Below are positions 1 through 9,106 of a stretch of 64,000 bases of DNA, in pieces; positions within the stretch are counted from its first letter, which is position 1; each line of letters opens with the position of its first letter. Under the pieces are notes generated by a model. That model saw only the letters and a list, made by a program, of their open reading frames with translations, had not been told where the DNA came from and made no database searches. Position numbers and translations under genes: made by a program. This DNA is from Roseovarius lutimaris (lineage in GTDB: Bacteria > Pseudomonadota > Alphaproteobacteria > Rhodobacterales > Rhodobacteraceae), in the NCBI RefSeq assembly GCF_900115165.1, contig NZ_FOVP01000003.1, forward strand, positions 180,078 to 244,077. The letters run 5' to 3'.

Positions 1-230
1 ATTTCATGGCATCTGGCCCGGTTGTGGTTCAGGTTCTGCAAGGCGAAGGCGCAATTGCCAAAAACCGCGAAGTGATGGGCGCCACCAACCCCGCCGACGC
101 AGCCCCCGGCACCGTGCGCGCCGATTTTGCCGAGTCGGTTGGCGAAAATTCGGTTCACGGCTCTGATGCCGCCGAGACCGCAGCCAAGGAAATCGCGTAT
201 TTCTTCTCGGGCCTCGAACTGGTCGGTTAA
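1..230 (+). CDS. ndk: Nucleoside-diphosphate kinase, C-terminal part (5' end outside window)
   Basis: NDK transfers the gamma phosphate between nucleoside triphosphates and diphosphates through a phospho-histidine. The visible residues keep the family's C-terminal half: GPVVVQVL, a [17 protein letters not shown] stretch, and the active-site block ENSVHGSD, whose His is the phosphorylated residue. The reading frame is open from the first bases of the window, so the gene starts upstream. It ends at a TAA and is followed closely by a rho-independent terminator. The identification rests on the conserved active-site block and is secure. Confidence 0.95.
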   Translation, partial: FMASGPVVVQVLQGEGAIAKNREVMGATNPADAAPGTVRADFAESVGENSVHGSDAAETAAKEIAYFFSGLELVG

Positions 231-257
231 AACCTAAAGCAAGACTTTAAGTTTATG

Positions 258-287
258 CCGCATCCTATTCATAGGGTGCGGTTTTTT
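258..287 (+). terminator. Rho-independent terminator of ndk
   Basis: CCGCATCC pairs with GGGTGCGG (one G-T pair) around an 8-nt loop and is followed by TTTTTT. It lies 28 bp after the ndk stop. Confidence 0.85.
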
Positions 288-303
288 CGTGTGTGTGCTT
301 TGC

Positions 304-420
304 CTAAATGCTGGCAAAATCGTCAAAAACCTGCGCCGGTTTGGGCGCTGTATCCTTCGGGGAAGAGGGCTTGGGATCGGGCGGTTTTGCCTCGCTTTTG
401 GGTGGTTTTGCCTGTGCCAT
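304..420 (-). CDS. Possible 38-residue Pro/Lys-rich small protein
   Basis: A short reading frame begins MAQAKPPKSEAKPPDP and ends AQVFDDFASI. It is almost wholly Pro, Lys, Ala and Ser before the acidic/aromatic tail, so it is probably disordered. A good ribosome-binding site (GAGGAG, 7 nt before the ATG) supports translation, and the larger frame upstream of this ATG looks non-coding. It lies alone between ndk and the leftward mtk operon. No function is known or proposed. Low-complexity composition in GC-rich DNA could arise by chance, so the call is tentative. Confidence 0.4.
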   Translation of the reverse strand: MAQAKPPKSEAKPPDPKPSSPKDTAPKPAQVFDDFASI

Positions 421-604
421 GGGTCTGCTCCTCGGCTTGCTTTTTTTGATTGGCAAGGTCCGGGCGCGCCGGGCCTGCGCTTGATGTACCCGGTAGGAAA
501 GCATGATTTCGCGGCTCTGATGCGGCGGAAATGTGGCGACAATTGGGCGGCCCTGTCCTGCGCGCGCGCTTTGGGGCCGCGCGCGCAGGATCTCTGGCAT
601 CGCC

Positions 605-1486
605 TCAGGCGACCATTTTCTCGACCACGCCGCCAAAGGACGAGGGCGTCGGCACGATTGTCACGCCCGCCTGCGACAGGATTTCGACCTTTTCCTGGGC
701 TGATTCGCCAAAGGCCGACACGATTGCGCCCGCATGCCCCATGCGCCGCCCCTTGGGGGCCGAAAGGCCGGCCACATAGGCCGCGACCGGCTTGGTCATG
801 TGATCGCGGATATAGGCGGCGGCTTCGGCCTCTTGCGGGCCGCCGATTTCGCCGACCATGACCACGGCGTCGGTGTCGGGGTCGTTTTCAAACAGCTCAA
901 GCACGTCGCGAAAGCTTGACCCGTTGATCGGATCGCCGCCAATCCCGACCGAGGTCGAGACCCCGATGCCGCGTTCTTTCATCTGGCTGGCGGCCTCATA
1001 GCCAAGCGTGCCCGAGCGTCCGACAATGCCAATGCGCCCCGGCAGATAGATCGAGGGCGGCATCAGCCCGGCAAAGGCCTCACCGGGGGTAATGATCCCG
1101 GCACAGTTGGGACCGATCAGGCGCATGCGCTTTTCCGCCTTGTAGCGGCGCATATAGCGCTTCACCTGGATCATGTCTTGCGCGGGGATGCCATCGGCGA
1201 TGCAAATACAGGTTGTGATCCCCGCATCGGCCGCCTCCATGATGGAATCGGCGGCAAAAGGCGGTGGGACGAAACAGATTACAAGATCTGCGCCGGTTTC
1301 GGCCACGGCGCCCTTGATCGTGTTGAAAACGGCCAAGCCGTTATGCTTGGTTCCGCCCTTGCCGGGGGTCACGCCACCCACCACATTGGTGCCATGGACG
1401 ATCATGTCCTGGGTGTGAAAGCTGCCGATGCGCCCGGTCAGGCCGGTCACCAAGACGCGGGTCGATTTATCAATGAGAATGGACAT
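605..1486 (-). CDS. mtkB: Malate--CoA ligase (malate thiokinase) alpha subunit
   Basis: Of the succinyl-CoA synthetase alpha family (293 aa). The CoA-binding Rossmann region carries [14 protein letters not shown] near the N-terminus, and the phosphohistidine loop [14 protein letters not shown] is near the C-terminus. With the beta subunit it makes malyl-CoA from malate, CoA and ATP. The start at MSILIDK was chosen because its ATG overlaps the mtkA stop (TGATG), which implies translational coupling. The malate-specific call rests on context: the same operon encodes malyl-CoA lyase and serine-glyoxylate aminotransferase, whereas TCA-cycle sucCD normally sits with sucAB. It could still accept succinate. 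Confidence 0.85.
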   Translation of the reverse strand: MSILIDKSTRVLVTGLTGRIGSFHTQDMIVHGTNVVGGVTPGKGGTKHNGLAVFNTIKGAVAETGADLVICFVPPPFAADSIMEAADAGITTCICIADGIPAQDMIQVKRYMRRYKAEKRMRLIGPNCAGIITPGEAFAGLMPPSIYLPGRIGIVGRSGTLGYEAASQMKERGIGVSTSVGIGGDPINGSSFRDVLELFENDPDTDAVVMVGEIGGPQEAEAAAYIRDHMTKPVAAYVAGLSAPKGRRMGHAGAIVSAFGESAQEKVEILSQAGVTIVPTPSSFGGVVEKMVA

Positions 1487-2676
1487 CAAGCAGCCCCTTG
1501 TTGTGCAGGTTTCGTTTCTTTCCAAGCGTTTACCACCAGGTTTGCGGCATCGACGAGGGTTTCGGCAGTGATGATTGGAAGGCCGCTTTCCTTGATGATC
1601 CTGCGGCCCTCATCGACATTCGTGCCCGACAGGCGCACCACCAGCGGCATGCTCAGGTCCAGTTCGCGGTAAGCGCGAATGACGCCCTCGGCGATCCAGT
1701 CGCAGCGGTTGATACCGGCAAATATGTTGACGAGAATCGCCTCGACGTTGCGGTCATTCAGCACCGCCTTGAACGACATCAAGACCCGCTCGGGCGAGGC
1801 GCCACCGCCCACGTCAAGAAAGTTCGCAGGCTCGCCACCGGCCATCTTGATCATGTCGAGTGTCGCCATCGCAAGGCCCGCGCCATTGACGATACAGCCG
1901 ATTTCACCGTCGAGCCCGATATAGGCAAGCCCGCGATCCTCGGCGTAGGTTTCGCGCGGATCCTCCTGGCTTTTGTCGCGCAGTTCGGAAATTTCGGGCC
2001 GCCGGTAAAGCGCGTTGTCATCAAACGACATCTTGGCATCAAGCGCCATGATCTCGCCGCTCTGGGTCACCACAAGCGGGTTGATCTCGACCATATTGGC
2101 GTCAAGCTCGGCCATGGCGCGATAACAGCCGGTGATCGTCTTGACCGCCTGCGGGATGAGCGCCGGGTCAAGCCCGAGCGAAAAGGCGATCTCGCGGGCC
2201 TGAAAGGCCTGCATGCCGACGGCGGGATCAACCACGGAGCGGATGATCGACTCGGGTTCATTGGCCGAAATATCCTCGATCTCCATGCCGCCCTGCGCCG
2301 AGGCGACCACGACGACGCGCTCTTCCTTGCGGTCCAGAACAAAGCCGAGATAAATCTCCTGGGCAATGCTGGTGGCCTCTTCGACATAAAGGCGGCTGAC
2401 CAGCTTGCCTTGCGGGCCGGTCTGATGGGTGACAAGCATGCGCCCAAGCATCCATTGCGCGGCCTCGCTGATCTCTCTTTCATCGGCGCAGATCCGCACG
2501 CCGCCCGCCTTGCCGCGTGCGCCGGAATGAATCTGGGCCTTGACCACCCATCTATCCCCCGACAACTCACTGGCGCGGTAAACCGCCTGTTCGGGGCTAT
2601 AGGCAATGCCGCCGCGCGGCACGTTGACGCCGAACCGTTTGAGCAGATCCTTGGCCTGATATTCGTGAATGTCCAT
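1486..2676 (-). CDS. mtkA: Malate--CoA ligase (malate thiokinase) beta subunit
   Basis: A 396-aa ATP-grasp protein of the succinyl-CoA synthetase beta family. It opens [16 protein letters not shown], has the nucleotide-binding block [17 protein letters not shown] (about residues 44-60), and ends with the ligase-CoA domain ([31 protein letters not shown]). It supplies the ATP and malate side of malyl-CoA synthesis. It begins 12 bp after the mcl1 stop and its own stop overlaps mtkB, so the four genes form a tight operon. Length and motifs are normal for the family. Confidence 0.88.
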   Translation of the reverse strand: MDIHEYQAKDLLKRFGVNVPRGGIAYSPEQAVYRASELSGDRWVVKAQIHSGARGKAGGVRICADEREISEAAQWMLGRMLVTHQTGPQGKLVSRLYVEEATSIAQEIYLGFVLDRKEERVVVVASAQGGMEIEDISANEPESIIRSVVDPAVGMQAFQAREIAFSLGLDPALIPQAVKTITGCYRAMAELDANMVEINPLVVTQSGEIMALDAKMSFDDNALYRRPEISELRDKSQEDPRETYAEDRGLAYIGLDGEIGCIVNGAGLAMATLDMIKMAGGEPANFLDVGGGASPERVLMSFKAVLNDRNVEAILVNIFAGINRCDWIAEGVIRAYRELDLSMPLVVRLSGTNVDEGRRIIKESGLPIITAETLVDAANLVVNAWKETKPAQQGAA

Positions 2677-2688
2677 GTTCTGTCCTCC

Positions 2689-3630
2689 CTATCCCTGCGC
2701 GACGATGGCATCGGCCACCGTAAGCACGTTGCGGGCCATGCGTTCGCTGGCGGCGTCGATCATCTTGCCATCAAGGCTCGCGGCGCCACGGCCCTCGGCG
2801 GCCGCTTTCTTGAGCTCTTGGATGATGCGCTGCGCGCGGGTGACCTCGGCCTCGGGGGGCGAGAACACCTCATTGGCAAGGGCGATCTGGCTGGGGTGAA
2901 TTGCCCATTTGCCCTCGATCCCCAAAGCGGCGGCGCGTTTTGCCGACAGGGTATAGCCGTCGGGATCGTTGAAATCGCCGAACGGGCCATCGATGGCGCG
3001 CAGGCCAAAGGCGCGACAGGCCACGGTCATCCGGCTCAGAGCAAAATGCCACTGATCGCCAGGATAATCGGGGTTGAGCCCGCCAATCACCACAGTGCGC
3101 GCCCGGTTCGAGGCGGCGTAATCGGCGACGCCAAAGTGCAGCGCCTCGAGGCGGCCCGGCGTGGCGGCAATCGCCTCGACATTGGCCATGCCAAGCGCGG
3201 TTTCAATCAGCGCCTCAAGCCCGATCTTGTGGGTAAACCCCATGGCTGTCTCGATCTGACTGACCGTGGTTTCGACCGCGTAAAGATCGCCCGGCACGCC
3301 GACCTTGGGCACAAGGATCGTGTCAAGATGCTGGCCGGCCTGTTCCAGGATCTCGACCACGTCGCGATACATATAATGCGTATCAAGGCCGTTGATGCGG
3401 ATCGACATGGTTTTGCCCTTGGCCTTCCAGTCGATATCGTTGAGCGCCTGAATGATGTTCGAGCGCGCCTGAACCTTGTCGGGCGGGGCGACCGCATCTT
3501 CGAGGTCGAGAAAGATGTAATCGACGTCCGACTCGGCGGCCTTTTCGATCATCGTCGGGTTCGAGCCGGGCACGGCCAGTTCAGAGCGTTGCAGTCGTTG
3601 CTTTTTCAGCGGGTGCAGGGTGTAGCTCAT
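2689..3630 (-). CDS. mcl1: L-malyl-CoA / beta-methylmalyl-CoA lyase
   Basis: A CitE/HpcH-aldolase-family lyase (313 aa, close to Mcl1 of Rhodobacter). It starts MSYTLHPLKKQRLQRSELAV, has the metal-binding motif FLDLEDAVAP at about residues 40-49 and the conserved MSIRINGLD segment (CoA/magnesium site), and ends with a helical part containing GKWAIHPSQIALANEVFSPP. It splits malyl-CoA into acetyl-CoA and glyoxylate and may also act on beta-methylmalyl-CoA in the ethylmalonyl-CoA pathway. Its place between sgaA and mtkA points to serine-cycle or glyoxylate-related carbon flow. Confidence 0.92.
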   Translation of the reverse strand: MSYTLHPLKKQRLQRSELAVPGSNPTMIEKAAESDVDYIFLDLEDAVAPPDKVQARSNIIQALNDIDWKAKGKTMSIRINGLDTHYMYRDVVEILEQAGQHLDTILVPKVGVPGDLYAVETTVSQIETAMGFTHKIGLEALIETALGMANVEAIAATPGRLEALHFGVADYAASNRARTVVIGGLNPDYPGDQWHFALSRMTVACRAFGLRAIDGPFGDFNDPDGYTLSAKRAAALGIEGKWAIHPSQIALANEVFSPPEAEVTRAQRIIQELKKAAAEGRGAASLDGKMIDAASERMARNVLTVADAIVAQG

Positions 3631-3651
3631 TTTATCTGTCCTTTTCGGCGC

Positions 3652-4860
3652 TTACGCTGCGCGGGCCTTGGCGATTGAGTGTTGAACCGGTGGGGTGGTG
3701 GCGCGGAAATGCTCCTGTGCGGCGGCAACCCCGGCGCCGGGTTCGATCGCGACGCCGACATCGACAAGCGCCATTTCCGCCGCCGACAGCGCCCCGCAGA
3801 GCATCACCGGGTTGAGCGAGCCAAGATGCCCGATCCGAAACGCGCGACCGGCCAGTTGCGCAAGGCCTGAACCAAGCGAGGTCTGGTATTTGTGGTAGGC
3901 GGTTTCGATCACATGGCGCGCATCCACGCCCTCGGGGGTATAGATCGCCGACACGGTATCGGAGTGCCATTCAGACCCCTGCGCCACAAGGCGACAGCCC
4001 TGCCATTGCTCGACCGCGCGACGCACGCCGGCGGCAAGGCGATTGTGGCGATCCCAGACGCTTTCCATACCCGCCTCAAGCAGCATGTCGACCGACACCC
4101 GAAGCCCGCGCAAAAGCTGGGTCGCGGGGGTATAGGGGAAATAGCCGGTATCGTTGAGCTTGATCATGTCCGAAAAGCTGAAGTAACAGCGCGCCATGCT
4201 GGCATCTTCATGCGCGGCAAGCGCCTTGTCACTGACTGCCAGAATGCCAAGCCCTGCGGGCAGCATGAAGCCCTTCTGCGAGCCGGCGACCGCAAGATCG
4301 ACGCCCCATTTTTCCATCTCAAACTCGATCGACGCGATCGAACTTACGCCATCGACAAACAACAGGGCAGGGTGGCCGGTGGCATCAAGGGCCGCGCGAA
4401 TGCCCGCGATATCCGAGGTCACGCCGGTCGCGGTTTCATTCTGGGTGGCAAAGACCGCCTTGATCTTGTGGTCCTTGTCGGCGGCAAGGCGCGCGGCATA
4501 GTCCTCAAGCGGCACGCCCTTGCCCCACTCGACCTCGCAAAGGTCCACCTCAAGCCCAAGCCGCTCGGCCATATCGACCCAAAGCATCGAAAACTGGCCA
4601 AAGCGCGACATAAGAACCCGGTCGCCGGTGTTCAGCGTGTTGGTGATCGCTGCCTCCCAGGCGCCGGTGCCCGAGGTCGGATAGATGAATACCCGCCCGC
4701 CGGCCTGACGGAACACCTGTTTGAGATCGCTCAAGAGCGGGGTCACGAAATCCGCGAAATCCGGCGCGCGCATATCCTCCATCGGGATGTTCATGGCGCG
4801 CCGGATGACGTCGGGCACATTGGTGGGGCCGGGGATGAAAAGATGCGGGTTGCCGTTCAT
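3652..4860 (-). CDS. sgaA: Serine--glyoxylate aminotransferase
   Basis: A 402-aa class V PLP-dependent aminotransferase. The N-terminus (MNGNPHLFIPGPTNVPDV) is the standard start of the SGAT/AGXT family. The block FVDGVSSIASIEFEMEKWGVD precedes AVAGSQKGFMLPAGLG, where the Lys of SQKG is the PLP lysine. It converts glyoxylate and serine to glycine and hydroxypyruvate, recycling the glyoxylate released by malyl-CoA lyase. An upstream in-frame extension exists but is low-complexity, so the ATG at this GPTNV start was chosen. It is the first gene of the operon; mcl1 follows after 21 bp. Confidence 0.92.
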   Translation of the reverse strand: MNGNPHLFIPGPTNVPDVIRRAMNIPMEDMRAPDFADFVTPLLSDLKQVFRQAGGRVFIYPTSGTGAWEAAITNTLNTGDRVLMSRFGQFSMLWVDMAERLGLEVDLCEVEWGKGVPLEDYAARLAADKDHKIKAVFATQNETATGVTSDIAGIRAALDATGHPALLFVDGVSSIASIEFEMEKWGVDLAVAGSQKGFMLPAGLGILAVSDKALAAHEDASMARCYFSFSDMIKLNDTGYFPYTPATQLLRGLRVSVDMLLEAGMESVWDRHNRLAAGVRRAVEQWQGCRLVAQGSEWHSDTVSAIYTPEGVDARHVIETAYHKYQTSLGSGLAQLAGRAFRIGHLGSLNPVMLCGALSAAEMALVDVGVAIEPGAGVAAAQEHFRATTPPVQHSIAKARAA

Positions 4861-4948
4861 GGGGTGTCCTCCTCTGATTGCACCCAGTATCGCCCCGGAT
4901 GGCGCCACCGGGGTATCCCCACGCGCATGGAAAAGCGCGACCCTTAGA

Positions 4949-4987
4949 GGGGCAGGTGCCCCTTGCGGGTAGGGCGCCCTACCCGCA
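4949..4987. promoter_or_regulatory. Perfect palindrome and adjacent hairpin between sgaA and a LuxR gene
   Basis: TGCGGGTAGGGC (4964-4975) is followed directly by its exact reverse complement (to 4987), a 24-bp perfect palindrome. Just left lies GGGGCA-GG-TGCCCC (4949-4962). Both lie in the divergent region between the serine-cycle operon and the regulator gene, where an operator is expected. No T-run follows, so a plain terminator is less likely. Confidence 0.55.
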
Positions 4988-5104
4988 GGTGACGCCCCCG
5001 GCATGCGGTTGCATGCCGATTTTTTGTTTGATTTCATCGGGTTCCGATGCCTTTCTGTCGCAATCCAGATGTCAGACCCTTACCGGAACGTGCTTAAAAC
5101 CCTC

Positions 5105-5731
5105 ATGAGTGACACCGATCAAACACCCCCTGACGTGATCGTCGCCGACCGACAATTGATTGTCTGTCAGGGGCTTGGCTCGCTTGTGGCGCAGATCCCC
5201 GAGGTGCGCCTTGGCCCCTTTGCCACCGATATGGCGAGCCTGCGCAAGGCCCTGTCAGAGCGTCCCGGTCCGGTGATCGTGGTGCTTGGGGTGCGCCTTG
5301 CCGATGCCGATCTCGCGCGCGCGCTTGACATGCTGCGGCGCGATTACGCGCGGGCGATGGTGGTGGTGGTGGCCGAAGAAAGCGAGTTCGCCTTTATCCG
5401 CAGTGCGATCAAGGCGGGGGCGCATGGAATTTGCATGATGGATCAGATCCTGACCAGCCTGCCGCGCATTCTGGGCCATCTGATCGAGGGGCACAGCATC
5501 CTGCCGATCGAGGTTCTCAAGCGGCTGAGCGGCGAGCAGACCGATGTGCTGACCCGGCGAGAGCATGAAATTCTCGGGCTTCTGGTGGATGGGCTGACGA
5601 ATTTTCAGATTTCCGCCCGGCTTGGCCTGTCGGAAAACACCATCAAATATTACCTCAAGGCGATCTATCAAAAGCTTGACGTCAATTCGCGTGGCGGGGC
5701 GATTGCGAAATATGTGGCGGGCACCTACTAG
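5105..5731 (+). CDS. LuxR/NarL-family response regulator-like transcription factor
   Basis: The C-terminal 60 residues form a LuxR helix-turn-helix: [20 protein letters not shown] then [20 protein letters not shown]. The N-terminal half resembles a receiver fold ([32 protein letters not shown]) but the acidic pocket and phosphorylatable Asp are not clear, so it may be a pseudo-receiver. It is transcribed away from sgaA and probably regulates the serine-cycle operon or itself. The start at MSDTDQ is a choice; in-frame ATGs at 5069 and 5003 are alternatives. It ends 12 bp from a convergent gene. Confidence 0.75.
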   Translation: MSDTDQTPPDVIVADRQLIVCQGLGSLVAQIPEVRLGPFATDMASLRKALSERPGPVIVVLGVRLADADLARALDMLRRDYARAMVVVVAEESEFAFIRSAIKAGAHGICMMDQILTSLPRILGHLIEGHSILPIEVLKRLSGEQTDVLTRREHEILGLLVDGLTNFQISARLGLSENTIKYYLKAIYQKLDVNSRGGAIAKYVAGTY

Positions 5732-5743
5732 GCGGCTGATCCG

Positions 5744-7231
5744 TTACTCCACGCTGACAAGGTGCCATCTCAGGGCGTCGTTGGGCACCGGATCAAAATG
5801 GGTGACGCGGTTCGAGAGCACGACAAGCTGGGTCACATGAAACGGGATCAAGGAGCCCGAGGTTTCGCGCAGTTTCTCTTGCGCGGCCACGTAAAGCGCG
5901 CGGCGTTTGCCAAAATCAAGCTCGGCGCGGGCCCTGGCCAGAAGCGCGTCAAACTCGGCGTTGTGGTAATGGCTTTCGTTCCATTTGGCGGTGGAATGAA
6001 ACGCCTCGTTGAGCGCCTGATCGGCGGGGCGATCGCCCCAGCTTGTGGTGAAGGCGTCCTTTTTCATCCAGACATTCGACCAATAGCCATCAGCCGCGGC
6101 ATTCACCAGCGTGACGCGAATACCGGCGGCGGCGGCCTGGTGCTGAAACGTGACCCCGATCAGCGGCCAGGATTGATCGAGCGAGGAAACATAGACCTTG
6201 ATGTCGATCCCGTCGGGATAGCCTGCCTCGGCCAAGAGGGCGCGGGCGCGATCAATGTCGCGCGGACAGGTCATATCGGCGCGGTATTGATCATTGGGGG
6301 CCACCGGCGTGTCGCAGGACACCACCCCGCCACCATCAAGTGCCAGTTTGAGGATTTCGTCGCGATCCACGCTCAGCCGCATCGCGCGGCGCACCCGCAC
6401 ATCGTCAAACGGCGCCACATCGGTGCGAAATATCAATCCCATCCAGTTGCCTGTCGGGATTTCAAGCAATTGATAGCGAAGGGATTGATCAAGCGCGCGG
6501 CGCAGGATCGGCACGATGCCGCGCTCCATGTCAAGCTGTCCGCTCAGAAACGCCTGAAGGCGGGCCTGTGCATCGGGGACGCCGATCACTTCGATCCGGG
6601 CAAGCGCGGGCGGGCCTTCCCAATAATCCTCATTGGCGGTGAGAACGGTGATGCCGTCTGGGTCAAACTTTTCAACCCGAAACGGCCCGGTGCCAACGCC
6701 GGTTTGCCCCACGGTTTTGCCTGAGCCTTCGGGAATGATGCGCAGGCGTGGGTCCATCAGTTGCAGCGGCAGGTCGGCAAAGGTCGAGGCCAGCGTCATC
6801 CGTACGGTCAGCGGATCAAGCGCCTCGACGGTTTTGATCATCTTGACGGCGGCGCGCGCAGGGCTGCCGTAATCGGGGTCGATCACGCGCCTGAGGGAAT
6901 AGACCACATCACCGGCATCAAATGCGCTGCCGTCGTGAAAGCGCACATTGTCGCGCAAATGAAAGGTCCAGATCGTGCCGGTCGCATCCGGTTCCCACCG
7001 CATCGCCAGATCGGGCGCGGGTTTGCCGCCGCGTCCGGGGCGCACAAGGCGGCTCTGGATCTTCTCGATGATCTGAAGCACCCGACCCTTGGAGGCCGGA
7101 TCAAGGCTTGAGTGCGCGCCAAACCCCACATTATGGGCATGGCGAAACGTGCCGGTCGATTCGGCTCTGGCAACAGAGGCGCCCGCCATGAGCAGGCCAG
7201 ATACCAAAGCGGCAAGCACGAGGGGGCGCAT
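5744..7231 (-). CDS. Peptide/nickel-type ABC transporter substrate-binding protein (orphan)
   Basis: A 495-aa family 5 solute-binding protein. A clear Sec signal peptide (MRPLVLAALVSGLLMAGASVARA) precedes a mature protein with the usual landmarks: LVRPGRGGKPAPDLAMRW, TIWTFHLRDNVRFHDGSAF and a late LLAEAGYPDGIDIKVY. It would bind oligopeptides or similar solutes in the periplasm. No permease or ATPase lies next to it, so it either serves a transporter elsewhere or has another role. The substrate cannot be read from sequence. Confidence 0.85.
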   Translation of the reverse strand: MRPLVLAALVSGLLMAGASVARAESTGTFRHAHNVGFGAHSSLDPASKGRVLQIIEKIQSRLVRPGRGGKPAPDLAMRWEPDATGTIWTFHLRDNVRFHDGSAFDAGDVVYSLRRVIDPDYGSPARAAVKMIKTVEALDPLTVRMTLASTFADLPLQLMDPRLRIIPEGSGKTVGQTGVGTGPFRVEKFDPDGITVLTANEDYWEGPPALARIEVIGVPDAQARLQAFLSGQLDMERGIVPILRRALDQSLRYQLLEIPTGNWMGLIFRTDVAPFDDVRVRRAMRLSVDRDEILKLALDGGGVVSCDTPVAPNDQYRADMTCPRDIDRARALLAEAGYPDGIDIKVYVSSLDQSWPLIGVTFQHQAAAAGIRVTLVNAAADGYWSNVWMKKDAFTTSWGDRPADQALNEAFHSTAKWNESHYHNAEFDALLARARAELDFGKRRALYVAAQEKLRETSGSLIPFHVTQLVVLSNRVTHFDPVPNDALRWHLVSVE

Positions 7232-7331
7232 CTCCGTCTCCCTTTTTGGATCGGTTATATATTTGTGACAAGCTGAGCGCGGAAAATCAAATCCTTAAAG
7301 GCGACCTGCAATCACGAAGAAAGGAAATCAC

Positions 7332-7472
7332 ATGGCTGACTTCCAGGCCAGGGCTGCGCTTGGCGCGATCTGTGATGGATTGTCGGACCTGTGCCGAGAT
7401 GAAAAAGGTGGCCGCCCCGAGGCGACCACCAGACTGATTGAAAACGGACAATTAAATCCTGATACCTTTTAA
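7332..7472 (+). CDS. Possible 46-residue hypothetical protein
   Basis: A short frame starts MADFQARAALGAICDGLSDL and ends NGQLNPDTF, preceded by the purine-rich GAAAGGAAAT about 6 nt before the ATG. The composition is ordinary soluble-protein (helical N-terminus, two Cys). It sits between the start of the divergent binding protein and the acyl-CoA dehydrogenase gene. It resembles no family that I recognise. Support is the ribosome-binding site, the codon choice and a stop that leaves little unused space. Confidence 0.45.
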   Translation: MADFQARAALGAICDGLSDLCRDEKGGRPEATTRLIENGQLNPDTF

Positions 7473-7705
7473 GCTACTACACACTTGTTGTGGCGTGCCT
7501 CTTACTGTCAAATGAGAGCCCAAGGCATTGCCGTAACGTCAATAAACGTGGCTTTTGTGGCGTAAATGCGGACGCTGAAAGGTCAGGTTTTGACATATGG
7601 CCGATGGCGACGGGTCTGGATTGCATTGCTGTGATCAAAGGTCGCGCAAGAGTTGATTTCGGGGCCAAACCCGCTCTGGCGGATAAGACAGGAAGAGGAC
7701 GAGCA

Positions 7706-8941
7706 ATGGAAATGACATTGGGAATGCGGCCGCAGATGCGGGCGCTGTTGGACCGGGTTGCGGCGATGGTGCGTGACGAAATCATGCCGCTTGAGGCCGA
7801 GTATCACGCCGAGATCGGCAAAGGCGATCGCTGGGAATACACCCCGCGACAGGCCGAAATCCTTGAGGGCCTCAAGGCGCGGGCCAAGGCCGAGGGGCTG
7901 TGGAATTTCTGGCTCACGGATAGTGCGCGCGGCTTTGGGCTCAGCACGGTGGAATACGCGTTTTTCGCCGAGGAAATGGGCAAGACCCCGATGGGGGCCG
8001 AGGTGTTCAACTGTAATGCGCCCGATACCGGCAATATGGAGGTCTTCGAGCGCTATGGCAGCGAGGCGATGAAAACCCGCTGGCTTGCGCCGCTGCTTGA
8101 GGGCGAGATTCGAAGTGCCTACCTCATGACAGAGCCGGGCGTGGCAAGTTCGGATGCGACCAATATCGCGATGTCCTGCGTGCGCGATGGTGATGACTAT
8201 GTGCTGAACGGCGAGAAATGGTGGGCCACGGGGGCGGGCGATCCGCGCTGCAAGGTCTATATCGTCATGGTCAAGACCGGCGGCGATGACATACCCAAGC
8301 ATCAGCGCCATTCGATGATCGTGGTCTCGGGCGATACGCCGGGGATCGAAAAGCTGCGCCCGATGGAGGTTTACGGCCATGACGATGCCCCGCATGGCCA
8401 TATGCATTTTCGCTTTACCGATGTGCGGGTGCCGGCCGAAAACATGTTGCTGGGCGAAGGGCGCGGCTTTGAGATCGCGCAGGGGCGGCTTGGGCCGGGA
8501 CGGATTCACCATTGCATGCGCGCGATTGGTCAGGCCGAAGCCGCGCTTGAAATGATGTGCCGCCGGTCCCTGGCGCGCGAGGCTTTTGGCAAGAAGATCG
8601 CGCAGCTCGGGGCGAATTACGACATCATCGCCGAATGCCGGATGGAGATCGAACAGGCGCGCTTGCTCTGCCTCAAGGCGGCCTGGATGATGGATCAGGG
8701 CGATCCGCGCGCGGCTGCGCCCTGGATCAGCCAGATCAAGGTGGTGGCGCCGCGTGTCGCCCTCAGGGTGATCGACGAGGCGGTGCAGCTTTTTGGCGCG
8801 CAGGGCATTTCGCAGGACGTGCCGCTTGGCGCGATGTGGACCCATGTGCGCACGCTGCGTCTGGCGGATGGCCCGGATGCGGTGCATCGCCGACAGGTGG
8901 CACGGGTCGAATTGCGCAAATACACCCAGGAAAAGCTGTAA
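7706..8941 (+). CDS. Acyl-CoA dehydrogenase family protein
   Basis: A 411-aa FAD-dependent acyl-CoA dehydrogenase. Landmarks are the FAD/substrate strand AYLMTEPGVASSDATNI (about residues 136-152), the middle beta-domain (YVLNGEKWWATGAGDPRC) and the C-terminal helical domain (LAREAFGKKIAQLGAN, then VQLFGAQGISQDVPLG). It oxidises an acyl-CoA to the enoyl-CoA and passes electrons to ETF; the chain length is not evident. The start at MEMTLGMRP was chosen because GGAAGAGGA lies just upstream and the earlier frame lacks family similarity. It appears monocistronic. Confidence 0.9.
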   Translation: MEMTLGMRPQMRALLDRVAAMVRDEIMPLEAEYHAEIGKGDRWEYTPRQAEILEGLKARAKAEGLWNFWLTDSARGFGLSTVEYAFFAEEMGKTPMGAEVFNCNAPDTGNMEVFERYGSEAMKTRWLAPLLEGEIRSAYLMTEPGVASSDATNIAMSCVRDGDDYVLNGEKWWATGAGDPRCKVYIVMVKTGGDDIPKHQRHSMIVVSGDTPGIEKLRPMEVYGHDDAPHGHMHFRFTDVRVPAENMLLGEGRGFEIAQGRLGPGRIHHCMRAIGQAEAALEMMCRRSLAREAFGKKIAQLGANYDIIAECRMEIEQARLLCLKAAWMMDQGDPRAAAPWISQIKVVAPRVALRVIDEAVQLFGAQGISQDVPLGAMWTHVRTLRLADGPDAVHRRQVARVELRKYTQEKL

Positions 8942-9106
8942 TCTCTGCGGACCGGGGGCGCTTGTCGGGCGGTCCCGCCCGCCGCGCGAGCGGTGCCGGG
9001 CTTTGGGCCCTACGTCAATTCACCGATCACATTTGGGAGACGCGCAGCCTGCCGTGCAAGGGTGAGGTCGAGGCGGCCTAAAGCTGGCAGGCCACCGAGG
9101 GGCGAC

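Noticed and set aside
605..2676. TCA-cycle succinyl-CoA ligase (sucCD)
   Set aside because: The operon with malyl-CoA lyase and serine-glyoxylate aminotransferase, and the absence of sucAB or mdh, favour malate thiokinase. Sequence alone cannot fully exclude succinate activity.
1498..3678. 726-codon open frame on the plus strand
   Set aside because: It lies antisense to mtkA and mcl1, whose protein families are certain. Long antisense frames are expected in GC-rich coding DNA.
7583..8887. 434-codon minus-strand frame
   Set aside because: Antisense to the acyl-CoA dehydrogenase; His/Arg-rich translation with no family similarity.
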